6,972 bases of DNA from an uncultured Bacteroidales bacterium (GTDB lineage Bacteria; Bacteroidota; Bacteroidia; Bacteroidales; Paludibacteraceae), in the NCBI GenBank assembly GCA_903873355.1, contig CAIQOG010000565.1, positions 1 to 6,972 on the forward strand. Direction: 5' to 3'. Positions 1 through 6,230 of the stretch are shown piece by piece. Position numbers and translations under genes: made by a program. The notes under the pieces are model-generated. The model worked only from the letters and a program-made list of their open reading frames with translations. It had not been told where the DNA came from and did not search any database. Each line of letters starts with the position of its first letter. Positions within the stretch are counted from its first letter, which is position 1.

Positions 1-177
1 GTAATTACTGCAAATAACCAAAAAATATACACCGATCTGGATGGCAATTTTACACTTTCTAACCTATGTGAAGGTAAATGTTTGATAAATATCAGTATGA
101 TTTCTTATAAGGATCAAACAATCGAATTAGATTTGCATAACAGTCAAACTTTAGAAATAAAATTATTTCAACGCTAA
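1..177 (+). CDS. Carboxypeptidase regulatory-like domain protein, C-terminal fragment
   Basis: Reading frame 1 is open from the window edge to TAA at 175-177, directly followed by a second TAA, giving 58 codons. The visible protein has the pattern of the last strands of a carboxypeptidase regulatory-like (CarboxypepD_reg) beta-sandwich: a turn with TDLDGNFTLSNL, then EGKCLINISMISYKDQTI, then a strand ending LEIKLFQR. In this fold the D-G-N-F turn and the 'I.IS.I.YK' strand are the recognisable parts. The protein stops right after the domain, so it is not the N-terminal plug extension of a TonB-dependent receptor; a small stand-alone envelope protein is more likely. The start and any signal peptide lie outside the window. 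The frame is certain; the family call is by pattern recall. Confidence 0.7.
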   Translation, partial: VITANNQKIYTDLDGNFTLSNLCEGKCLINISMISYKDQTIELDLHNSQTLEIKLFQR

Positions 178-207
178 TAAAATAAATAAAGCAATAAAGA
201 TTAATAG

Positions 208-243
208 TCGGGGCAAGTCATTAAGATTTGTTCCGATTTTTTA
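208..243 (+). terminator. Rho-independent terminator after the first gene
   Basis: TCGGGGCAA (208-216) pairs with TTGTTCCGA (228-236) as a 9-bp stem with two G-U pairs and an 11-nt loop, followed directly by TTTTTTATTT. It lies 30 bases after the stop of the upstream gene and about 100 bases before the response regulator, so the two are probably separate transcription units. Confidence 0.75.
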
Positions 244-312
244 TTTGTTAATACGCAGAAAATCAATATGATAATGTAATATATTCATCACATGAATGAA
301 ACAATGATTTTG

Positions 313-320
313 TTTCTTTG
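313..320 (+). promoter_or_regulatory. Possible Bacteroidetes -7 box for the response regulator
   Basis: TTTCTTTG matches the Bacteroidetes primary-sigma -7 consensus TAnnTTTG at all fixed positions but one, and lies 24 bases before the ATG at 345. No convincing -33 TTTG is found about 20 bases upstream, so this is only a candidate. No Shine-Dalgarno is visible; the region before the ATG is A-rich, as is usual in this phylum. Confidence 0.3.
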
Positions 321-344
321 CATTAAAATTAATAAAAATTCAAT

Positions 345-1094
345 ATGAACACTTATCGAATTCTGATAGTAGATGATGAAGAAGATATCTGTACTGTTTT
401 GAAGTATAATCTTGAATCCGAAGGTTATATTGCCGATGCGGTATATTCGGCCGAGGATGCATTAAGAATGGAAATAAGCATATACAATTTAATAATACTC
501 GATGTTATGATGGGGACAATTTCGGGTTTTAGATTAGCACGAATATTACAAGATAAGCCTGATACTTCATCAATTCCGATTATTTTCTTAACAGCAAAAG
601 ATAGTGAGAATGATAGATTGACCGGATTCCGGTTAGGTGCATACGACTATATAATTAAGCCATTTTCTATTCAAGAGTTTTTGGCACGTGTAAAAGTTGT
701 TTTCCGTAAAATAGACAACCAAAAAGTTCAAAATGAAAAAGTAATTGCTCATCAAGATCTTGAAATACATTTAATAAGCAAAAAAGTATTTATTGATGGA
801 CAAGAGATTTTCTTAACTAAAAAAGAATTCGAAATTCTAAAATATTTCCTGGAGAATAAAAATAGTTTGCTTACCAGAGATGATATTCTTAGATGTGTAT
901 GGTCTTCTGATGCTTTTGTATTGGATAGAACTATCGATGTAAATATTACACGTTTACGAAAGAAAATAAGACAATATGAAAAAAATATTATTACCAGACC
1001 AGGATATGGATATTCATTTGAAGCATTTATCGGCATGTTTCTTTTGATTCAAGAAACTATAATCACTCAAATGTTCGATATAATAACTACCTAA
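345..1094 (+). CDS. OmpR/PhoB-family response regulator with an abnormal C-terminal tail
   Basis: A DNA-binding response regulator of 249 residues. The receiver domain spans about residues 4-122, with acidic pocket D10/D11, phospho-acceptor D53 in IILDVMM, switch T83 and conserved K105 in IIKPF. A winged-helix effector domain follows at about 136-226, with LTKKEFEIL, the recognition-helix stretch DRTIDVNITRLRKKI and the wing GYGYSFE. All catalytic residues are present, so phosphorylation by a partner kinase is expected, but no histidine kinase lies next to it. OmpR-family proteins normally end within a few residues of the GYGY.F wing. Here about 24 mostly hydrophobic residues follow (from F228, ending MFDIITT), and this segment is antisense to a transposase relic. 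The native stop was probably lost on insertion; function may survive because both domains are intact. The target genes are not evident. Confidence 0.93.
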   Translation: MNTYRILIVDDEEDICTVLKYNLESEGYIADAVYSAEDALRMEISIYNLIILDVMMGTISGFRLARILQDKPDTSSIPIIFLTAKDSENDRLTGFRLGAYDYIIKPFSIQEFLARVKVVFRKIDNQKVQNEKVIAHQDLEIHLISKKVFIDGQEIFLTKKEFEILKYFLENKNSLLTRDDILRCVWSSDAFVLDRTIDVNITRLRKKIRQYEKNIITRPGYGYSFEAFIGMFLLIQETIITQMFDIITT

Positions 1095-1218
1095 CTGTTC
1101 TCCATCGATATAATAGAATTTTTAAAGGGAATGGCTGTGTATCGGGTAAGTATCCAATAAGTCCTTTTAAAAAGTCGCAAAACCCTATATGTAACGCATG
1201 TCTTCTGCGGTAGACCAT
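1017..1218 (-). pseudogene. Degenerate fragment of an ISAon1-like transposase
   Basis: The minus strand carries protein-like sequence in two frames. Bases 1121 down to 1017 read KFYYIDGEQLGSYYIEHLSD, then YSFLNQKKHADKCFK, then TGA (1016-1014). Bases 1179 down to about 1123 read CDFLKGLIGYLPDTQPFPLK in a different frame. The two join smoothly as ...PFPLKFYYIDG... if one A is removed from the A-run near 1119-1123. From memory, this resembles the segment of Bacteroidetes ISAon1-type transposases around an 'HLSDF..WDQK.HADKW' stretch upstream of the DDE core; the two W positions are L and C here. The fragment lacks the catalytic core, both IS ends and any start. Weaker similarity may run to about 1218 through another frame change. 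It is a decayed internal piece, inserted against the response regulator's 3' end. The family name is by recall and should be checked. Confidence 0.6.
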
Positions 1219-1233
1219 AATCGAATTGTTAGA

Positions 1234-1283
1234 AAAATAATAAAGCCCTGAACTAATTAATTAGTTCAGGGCTTTATTATTTT
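1234..1283. terminator. Bidirectional terminator, perfect 50-nt palindrome
   Basis: Bases 1234-1283 are a perfect inverted repeat centred between 1258 and 1259. The core is AAAGCCCTGAACT with its complement AGTTCAGGGCTTT, flanked by A/T runs on both sides, so a T-tract follows the stem on either strand. It lies between the rightward response regulator and the leftward gene ending at 1300, where it can stop both transcripts. Confidence 0.9.
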
Positions 1284-1299
1284 AAAAAGTGAATCAGTT

Positions 1300-1476
1300 T
1301 TATGCCTGATTTCCTTTGAATGGATCATTATTGAAATACTCGGGAGCATTAAGATTAGCTTCACCCGGTGCTTTAGGAGGAGTTGATTCCAATTGGAGTG
1401 CTATTTCATTATCAAGTTCAATACGTTCAACACAAGGAGAAGTATATGCTTGTTTTCCATTATTAGTTGTTTTCAT
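1300..1476 (-). CDS. Small 58-residue Bacteroidales-type hypothetical protein
   Basis: ATG at 1476-1474, stop TAA at 1302-1300, 58 codons. The protein begins MKTTNNGKQAYTSPCVERIE, continues LDNEIALQLESTPPKAPGEA and ends with NAPEYFNNDPFKGNQA. This arrangement (basic start, Y.SP.VE.IELDNEI.L.LES, P/G-rich linker, PEYFNNDPFK end) matches in style a group of very short proteins of unknown function I recall from Bacteroidales genomes. There is no signal peptide, membrane segment or known catalytic motif; one cysteine (C15) is present. It starts 35 bases after the 749-aa gene stops and ends 16 bases before the 1234-1283 terminator, so it is probably the last cistron of that transcript. This ATG is the only one in frame after the preceding stop; a five-codon MKKML ORF overlaps the start region in another frame. 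Function unknown. Confidence 0.75.
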   Translation of the reverse strand: MKTTNNGKQAYTSPCVERIELDNEIALQLESTPPKAPGEANLNAPEYFNNDPFKGNQA

Positions 1477-1511
1477 AACATTTTTTTCATTATTGGGTTA
1501 ATAAATATTTA

Positions 1512-3761
1512 TTAGTTAAGAATAACTTTTGCTGAAACATTCTTACCGTTAGTCTTAACAGTAACAAAATATATACCTGATTTAAGCTCAGTATTCAGAG
1601 TTGAATTTATGGAAGTAAGTACAGAACTATAGATTCGTTGACCTAAAGTATTGCAAATTACTACCGAACTTTCGTTAGCAACTGCTCCGGCAATAAAGAT
1701 TTTACTGTTTGAATCCGTTGAGATACTTACATTTTTCAAATCAGTAGAATTGATACTTGTTGCAACAGAAGGCGCTTTGAATACAAGAGAAAATCTACTT
1801 GTTGTTGAAGTTACATCTGAATTAAAACTGTAGTCGGAAACTGTCAAATCCTGTTCCTTGTTCAGTAATTTATCAAGAAGAATAACCTGTGTACCCGAGA
1901 AGAAATTACTTATCTGAGAAGCTTTAATCGTAAAAGAATTTGATTGTCCGGTTGTAAACCCAAGTGCTATTTCGGTATCGTATATAATTGAATTCAAACC
2001 GTTTATAACAACCTGTTCGTTGTCAGCCAGGGTGTAAATTTCAGGAATACTCTCTGAATTATTTGACATTTTTTGTGTATCATAAGCATCGTAAGCATTA
2101 GAGGCTGAAGGATTTGTAATTAATATAGCTTCATCACTTACCATACCGTTCGAAACTTGCAAACGTACCATCTGTTCGTTTATCGCATTTTCGGTTGGTG
2201 CTTTAAAGCGGTTTGGAACAATGCTTTGATCTTTATGAGAACGCATTGAATTTGTAAATGTAAGATTTGCAGTAGTCTTTCCATCGGCAACCCGAACCCA
2301 AAATGCCTGCATTGGAGGTATATCGGCTGTAATACCAATAAGTGAGTTATTGTTATTGCTTGTACCTATGTGATTCAATGTACTGTATGAGTCGAAAACA
2401 TAAGAGGTTTTGCCTTCATTTTGAGTTCTAAACCAGAATGAATTACCCAAATTTGAAGTATTTACATGTTGTAATGCAGATTCAAAATTAAGGAATGATG
2501 GATATGGATTCCCAACCAGATTAAAACCTTCTTTTGCAACACCAGGATGACGTGAGATGCTTATTTGTTGGATGCCTGTATTTAAAATTCCACTGAATGT
2601 TACGGCAGCACTTGAAGTCATATTAGCAACATAACCTTTTGAAGCCAAAAGAGAAGTAGCATTGTCTGTTATCTGAGGCCATGTTGCAGTAGCTTCATCA
2701 TAGTAATACAGGATATTTGAACTTGCATTAAATACTGAACTTGTTGCATTTGAAACCGGACTCGAAACATACCAGTTACGACCGGCAGTCAGATATTGCT
2801 GAACATTAGTTGAACCTGATACAGTTAGACCTCCTGATGCATTATTATCTACTAGTGTACCTGTTCCACTCAAAAAACTACTGTTTATACTTAAACTGGA
2901 AGCAGTTAAAGTTGTACCGTTATTAATAGTAAGTTTAGCACCTCCCTGAACGATTATATTGTTATACGTGCTATTAGCGTCAATAACTAAATGACCATTA
3001 TTTTCTATAGTTACATCGCAAGTAGGACAACTTGTAAGAGAAGAAGCATTAGTTGATGAATTTATTGTTAATGATGCAATATCAAAGTTAGCCACTAATG
3101 CTCTGCTTTCGTTAGCAGAAAAGCTATAGTCAGCATTAGTCGACATAACAGTTCCGCCTACACCATCAGTCCAATTTACAAACCGATAACCACTTGTTGG
3201 TGAGGCTATTACATGTACAGATTGTCCCGATGTAAATGTACCCACAGAGCCACTTACAGTACCTTTATTTACATCTGCCGATGTTGTAGTTATTGCAAAT
3301 TTGACATTTAGAGATACTGGTGCATTGATTGCTCCAATAGGAACATTGGATGTAAAAGTTACCGATTCTACTAGATCGTAAATTTTACCTGTTGTTGGAT
3401 CATATACTTTGTAACTGAAACCCGAAACAGGAGTGGTATTATATCCTGTTGTAATATTATACAGAGGACCAACCGGACTACCACCGATACCTCCATATCC
3501 CCAACATAGATTATCCTTAAAAACACCTAACAATGATCCTGTAGGCTGATATAATGTAGCATTTTTATAAACTCGTGCCAAAATAGGCATACTGTATTGA
3601 AGACCCACCTGCTTTACCCAGGGACTAGCCATACTGTTTGAGACTACTCGTTGAACAAACTGCGATTCATTTGGAACTGAATCATTACTAGATGATGTAT
3701 TTGCAAATAATGAACTTGCAAGTACAACAAGAAAACTAACTAAAAAGAAATTCTTTTTCAT
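1512..3761 (-). CDS. Multidomain T9SS-exported surface protein (749 aa)
   Basis: Largest member of the family here. Signal peptide at residues 1-20 (MKKNFF..., hydrophobic core, cleavage likely after SLFA). The shared N-terminal module lies at 47-151, with YSMPILARVYKN, GVFKDNLCWGYGG and YKVYDPTTGKIYD. An InlB-type bacterial repeat follows at 154-228 (NKGTVSG, GY.FVNWTDG, LVANFD). A beta-strand and Asn-rich stretch at about 231-315 (CPTC at 245-248; IVQGGAKLTINNGTTL) suggests a solenoid-like region. A beta-rich domain at about 320-505 has the recurrent Bacteroidetes pattern NWYVSSPVSN...GFNLVGNPYPS. A further beta-rich region runs from about 525 to 662. A short T9SS type-A-like sorting domain occupies about 675-749 (LGQRIYSS, SGIYFVTV, KVILN). 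No enzyme motif is seen; adhesion or matrix function is a guess. The upstream intergenic region carries a candidate promoter, and the 58-aa gene follows after 35 bases. Confidence 0.92.
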   Translation of the reverse strand: MKKNFFLVSFLVVLASSLFANTSSSNDSVPNESQFVQRVVSNSMASPWVKQVGLQYSMPILARVYKNATLYQPTGSLLGVFKDNLCWGYGGIGGSPVGPLYNITTGYNTTPVSGFSYKVYDPTTGKIYDLVESVTFTSNVPIGAINAPVSLNVKFAITTTSADVNKGTVSGSVGTFTSGQSVHVIASPTSGYRFVNWTDGVGGTVMSTNADYSFSANESRALVANFDIASLTINSSTNASSLTSCPTCDVTIENNGHLVIDANSTYNNIIVQGGAKLTINNGTTLTASSLSINSSFLSGTGTLVDNNASGGLTVSGSTNVQQYLTAGRNWYVSSPVSNATSSVFNASSNILYYYDEATATWPQITDNATSLLASKGYVANMTSSAAVTFSGILNTGIQQISISRHPGVAKEGFNLVGNPYPSFLNFESALQHVNTSNLGNSFWFRTQNEGKTSYVFDSYSTLNHIGTSNNNNSLIGITADIPPMQAFWVRVADGKTTANLTFTNSMRSHKDQSIVPNRFKAPTENAINEQMVRLQVSNGMVSDEAILITNPSASNAYDAYDTQKMSNNSESIPEIYTLADNEQVVINGLNSIIYDTEIALGFTTGQSNSFTIKASQISNFFSGTQVILLDKLLNKEQDLTVSDYSFNSDVTSTTSRFSLVFKAPSVATSINSTDLKNVSISTDSNSKIFIAGAVANESSVVICNTLGQRIYSSVLTSINSTLNTELKSGIYFVTVKTNGKNVSAKVILN
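3081..3623 (-). repeat. Duplicated 543-bp coding block, copy 1
   Basis: Encodes residues 47-227 of the 749-aa protein (shared module plus InlB-like repeat). It aligns without any gap to residues 38-218 of the 313-aa protein at 5562-6104, with about 149 of 181 residues identical by eye. Bases 3430-3476 are identical to 5911-5957 (47 nt). Similarity ends sharply beyond the InlB-like repeat. Confidence 0.9.
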
Positions 3762-3812
3762 TTTGATGTTGTTTTAATTTTAATTATTTATAATTTAGTT
3801 TTTCAATTATTG

Positions 3813-3820
3813 GAAAGATA
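3813..3820 (-). promoter_or_regulatory. Possible Bacteroidetes -7 box for the 749-aa gene
   Basis: Read on the minus strand the sequence is TATCTTTC, matching TAnnTTTG at all fixed positions but the last, about 52 bases before the ATG at 3761. No clear -33 element is seen. The leader between this box and the start is A/T-only in character with no Shine-Dalgarno. Confidence 0.3.
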
Positions 3821-3879
3821 TACGTATTTAGAATTCTATTATTACTGATATTTTAAAAATACACATACCCCTTTTAAAG

Positions 3880-4131
3880 CTATCTTACAACTTCATCTTC
3901 ATATCTTGTTACAGTTATCATATTCCCGTTTAAAGTGGTTGTGAATACCTTTCCGTAGTTTTGTTTGATTTGGTAGAATCGAGTAATAACCATTATTTGG
4001 AGCGCCTGAATATTTTTAAGCGTGAAGGCTTTAGATTCAGCAACACATAGATTCAGCGAATCAGATATAATCAATTTCACATTACTCTCACTATCAATCA
4101 TTTGTGATTCTTTTTCAATTTCAATCTCCAT
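3880..4131 (-). CDS. Hypothetical 83-residue protein
   Basis: ATG at 4131-4129, TAG at 3882-3880. I do not recognise the product. It starts acidic (MEIEIEKESQMIDSES), has alternating hydrophobic strands (NVKLIISDSLNLCV), a central helix-like stretch (AFTLKNIQALQIMVITRFYQ) and a beta-like end (NGNMITVTRYEDEVVR). There is no signal peptide, membrane segment or sorting domain, so unlike its neighbours it would be cytoplasmic. The frame stays open for about 30 codons upstream of the ATG without another ATG. It has a terminator-like hairpin upstream (4402-4440) and none obvious downstream, so it could share a transcript with the 749-aa gene 118 bases on. Codon use looks reasonable for a gene, but it could also be a remnant or a chance frame. 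Confidence 0.45.
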   Translation of the reverse strand: MEIEIEKESQMIDSESNVKLIISDSLNLCVAESKAFTLKNIQALQIMVITRFYQIKQNYGKVFTTTLNGNMITVTRYEDEVVR

Positions 4132-4391
4132 TTTCTTATTGAGTTTTAATTTAGTTATATAGTATCGTTTGAGTCGTACAAGTGTTTTTGTGAATTTTAA
4201 ATTTAGTGAGAGTATCGGTGTTTCTCACATAAGACACAGCCTCCTTTTTGTTGTAAAATTACCCGAATGTTTTTACGAATTAGTTACTTTCAAGTGATAT
4301 GACAATTAAAAAAATAATACAAATCAATTGAAGATATATGTCATTTTAATTACTCAATTAAATAAAACAATATATTTAATCCCATCTGTCA
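4132..4391. other. Non-coding AT-rich gap
   Basis: Together with the hairpin at 4392-4440 this makes a 352-base gap between the 83-aa ORF and the 238-aa gene. Apart from that hairpin and a weak 6-bp inverted repeat (GTGAGA/TCTCAC, 4206-4228), I see no gene, RNA or repeat. Any promoter of the 83-aa ORF should lie here, but no convincing -33/-7 pair is visible. Confidence 0.5.
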
Positions 4392-4440
4392 TGAAAAAGA
4401 ATCCAAACAATTATGCTGAAATTTCAGATAATTGTTTGGA
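4392..4440 (-). terminator. Terminator of the 238-aa gene
   Basis: On the minus strand TCCAAACAATTAT (from 4440) pairs with ATAATTGTTTGGA (to 4402), a perfect 13-bp stem. A further CTG/CAG pairing inside sits next to a single bulged base. The stem is followed on the minus strand by TTCTTTTTC. It lies 44 bases after the stop codon at 4484 and likely ends the transcript of the three upstream cargo genes. Confidence 0.8.
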
Positions 4441-4483
4441 CACTTTATATTTGAAGGTTTAATTTTACGAGTAAGATACATTC

Positions 4484-5200
4484 TTATTTTAGAATGATTT
4501 TCTGAGTACTAAATTTTAAGCCATTATTTACTTTTATAAAATAGATACCATTTATTAATCTTAAGTCTCTTCTAACAACAATTTCTTGATTATTAGTAGT
4601 TTCACCATTAAAAAGTACACTCTCTAATTGACCTGAAATATTATAGAGTTGAATTAAGGTATTATTATGTGTATCAGATCCTAATGTAATTTTAAACTCT
4701 GACTCAACAGGGTTAGGATAAACACTAAACCGAGAATTGTTAACGTCATTTAAGCCGGAAAGTCCCGAAGTATGTAATGATAATGGAGCCTGAATTTGAC
4801 CTACCGGCACACCATCTTGAAAATCAACTGTTTCTGATATGCTATATGTAAGTTTTGATGTTGGATCATATAGTTTATAATTAAAACCTGTTTCAGATTC
4901 AAGATTATAGCCCATTGTAACATTAAAAATTGGTCCTACCGGACTATTTCCCAATCCAGCATAGCCCCAACACTTATTATCTTTGAAAATTCCTAACAAA
5001 GCACCTGTAGGTTGAAATAGAATATTGTTTTTATAAACTCTAACTAGTATTGGCATACTATATCTTAAACCAACCTCTCTTGTCCAAGGATCAGTCTGAT
5101 TAGAATTAATTGATAAAGTATCCTTTGTAGTCATATTTTCAGCTTGAATAAACATGAAGGAGACAGATAAAATAAATAAAATTGAGATTAATTTCTTCAT
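4484..5200 (-). CDS. Short T9SS-exported protein: shared module plus sorting domain (238 aa)
   Basis: Signal peptide at residues 1-20 (MKKLISILFILSVSFMFIQA, cleavage before EN). The shared module lies at 38-142, with YSMPILVRVYKNN, GIFKDNKCWGYAG (Cys77), YKLYDPTSKLTYS and VPVGQIQAPLSL. After a linker of only about 15 residues comes a T9SS type-A sorting domain at 158-238: FSVYPNPV, the IQLYNISG strand, INGIYFIKV and the ending TQKIILK. There is no InlB-like repeat and no other domain, so this is close to a minimal module-plus-anchor architecture. It starts 73 bases after the 313-aa gene stops, with no hairpin between, so co-transcription with that gene is likely. The ATG is well placed before a typical signal peptide. 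The product should cross the outer membrane through T9SS with its sorting domain removed; the role of the module is unknown. Confidence 0.92.
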   Translation of the reverse strand: MKKLISILFILSVSFMFIQAENMTTKDTLSINSNQTDPWTREVGLRYSMPILVRVYKNNILFQPTGALLGIFKDNKCWGYAGLGNSPVGPIFNVTMGYNLESETGFNYKLYDPTSKLTYSISETVDFQDGVPVGQIQAPLSLHTSGLSGLNDVNNSRFSVYPNPVESEFKITLGSDTHNNTLIQLYNISGQLESVLFNGETTNNQEIVVRRDLRLINGIYFIKVNNGLKFSTQKIILK

Positions 5201-5273
5201 AATTTTTATTAATTAATATGTTTTGAATTAGTAAATAGTTAATTTGAGATTCTGCAATAACTTGCCTTAATTA

Positions 5274-6215
5274 TTATTGAAATATTACTTTTTGTACTAT
5301 TTTTTCTGTCCCATTGCTTACCTTAAGTAAATATAAACCTGTTGAAAAGGAATTATCTCTTTCTACAACAAGCACCTTATCGCCTGCAAATGATCCTGAA
5401 AAAATTTGTTTTACAAACAATCCCTGCAAATTATAAATCTGAACAGAGGTATTATTCAGAGTTGGAGAATTTAATGTTATTTCAAAAAAATTGGAAACAG
5501 GATTTGGAAAAATATCAACTATTACTTTATTGACATTTGTCACTTCAGTTACTGAACCAACCTCAAAGTTTGCAATTAAACTTCTATTTTCTGAAGCATT
5601 GAAAGTATAATCAGCATTAGTTGACATAATACTACCTCCAACACCATCAGTCCAGTTTACAAAATGATAACCTTCCAATGGAGTAGCTGTAACATGTACC
5701 GATTGACCTGATGTAAAAGGACCTACATCACCACTAACTGTCCCTTTGTTAATATCAGAAGAAGTTACTGTAATTGAAAATTTTAAATTTAAAGAAATTG
5801 GAGCGTTAATAGCACCTACGGGTACATTTGATGTAAAAGTTACCGGTTCTACTACATCATAAATTTTACCTGTTGTAGCATCATATACTTTGTAACTGAA
5901 ACCCGCCACCGGAGTGGTATTATATCCTGTTGTAATATTATACAGAGGACCAACCGGGCTATTTCCTAAACCTCCATACCCCCAACATAGATTATCTTTA
6001 AAAACACCTAACATTGAACCAGTAGGCTGAAATAATACAGCATTTTTATACACTCGTGCCAAAATAGGCATACTGTACTGAAGTCCCACTTGTTTTACCC
6101 AAGGAACTGCCTGAGATGAAGTTACTTCTGTAACGATATTCACATTATTGTTTTCAGAATACAAACACAATGATAAACTTAATATAAGTGATAATAGAAA
6201 TATGTTCTTTTTCAT
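5274..6215 (-). CDS. T9SS-exported protein: shared module, InlB-like repeat, sorting domain (313 aa)
   Basis: Signal peptide at residues 1-20 (MKKNIFLLSLILSLSLCLYS; the cysteine is not in a good lipobox). The shared module is at 38-141, with YSMPILARVYKN, GVFKDNLCWGYGG (Cys77), YKVYDATTGKIYD and VPVGAINAPISL. An InlB-type bacterial repeat is at 145-218, with NKGTVSG, FTSGQSVHV, FVNWTDGVGG and LIANFE. The T9SS type-A sorting domain is at about 231-313, with IFPNPVSN, VQIYNLQG, TGLYLLKVSNG and the ending QKVIFQ. Residues 38-218 are about 82% identical to the 749-aa protein, but the sorting domain instead resembles those of the 238-aa and right-edge proteins, making this gene a hybrid between the two types. 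A strong hairpin sits just before its start (6231-6270), so its expression may depend on read-through from the gene at the right edge. Confidence 0.93.
   Translation of the reverse strand: MKKNIFLLSLILSLSLCLYSENNNVNIVTEVTSSQAVPWVKQVGLQYSMPILARVYKNAVLFQPTGSMLGVFKDNLCWGYGGLGNSPVGPLYNITTGYNTTPVAGFSYKVYDATTGKIYDVVEPVTFTSNVPVGAINAPISLNLKFSITVTSSDINKGTVSGDVGPFTSGQSVHVTATPLEGYHFVNWTDGVGGSIMSTNADYTFNASENRSLIANFEVGSVTEVTNVNKVIVDIFPNPVSNFFEITLNSPTLNNTSVQIYNLQGLFVKQIFSGSFAGDKVLVVERDNSFSTGLYLLKVSNGTEKIVQKVIFQ
5562..6104 (-). repeat. Duplicated 543-bp coding block, copy 2
   Basis: Encodes residues 38-218 of the 313-aa protein and aligns ungapped with 3081-3623 in the 749-aa gene. Bases 5911-5957 are identical to 3430-3476. 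Both copies are on the same strand about 2.5 kb apart, so they could recombine to delete the 238-aa gene and the 83-aa ORF between them. Confidence 0.9.
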
Positions 6216-6230
6216 ATAAGTGTTTTAAAT

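Noticed and set aside
284..296. Short palindrome TTCAT-CAC-ATGAA upstream of the response regulator
   Set aside because: Only 5-bp arms in AT-rich DNA; could be an operator but is expected by chance.
752..1036. 94-codon minus-strand frame
   Set aside because: Antisense shadow of the response regulator's winged-helix region.
1075..1115. Direct repeat TCGATATAATA, 30 bases apart
   Set aside because: Explained by the codons for YYID and YYIE in the transposase relic; not a target-site duplication.
1119..1173. 12-bp inverted repeat TTTTTAAAGGGA / TCCTTTTAAAAA with a 31-nt loop
   Set aside because: Mostly A/T, long loop, and within the degenerate transposase-coding sequence; no sign of a terminator or structured RNA.
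1021..1209. 62-codon plus-strand open frame without ATG, ending NPICNACLLR
   Set aside because: It has no start codon, overlaps the regulator's end in another frame and is the antisense of the transposase relic.
1300..1476. 58-aa protein as a RiPP or bacteriocin precursor
   Set aside because: No modification enzyme, transporter or double-glycine leader nearby; only one cysteine.
1316..1501. 61-codon plus-strand frame
   Set aside because: It lies antisense to the better-supported 58-aa gene at 1300-1476 and crosses the end of the 749-aa unit; its residues show no family pattern.
1651..1833. 60-codon plus-strand frame
   Set aside because: Antisense to the sorting domain of the 749-aa protein; no protein-like features.
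4206..4228. 6-bp inverted repeat GTGAGA / TCTCAC
   Set aside because: Long loop and no T-tract on either strand; too weak for a terminator.
5342..5533. 63-codon plus-strand frame
   Set aside because: Antisense to the sorting domain of the 313-aa protein; no signal or motif.
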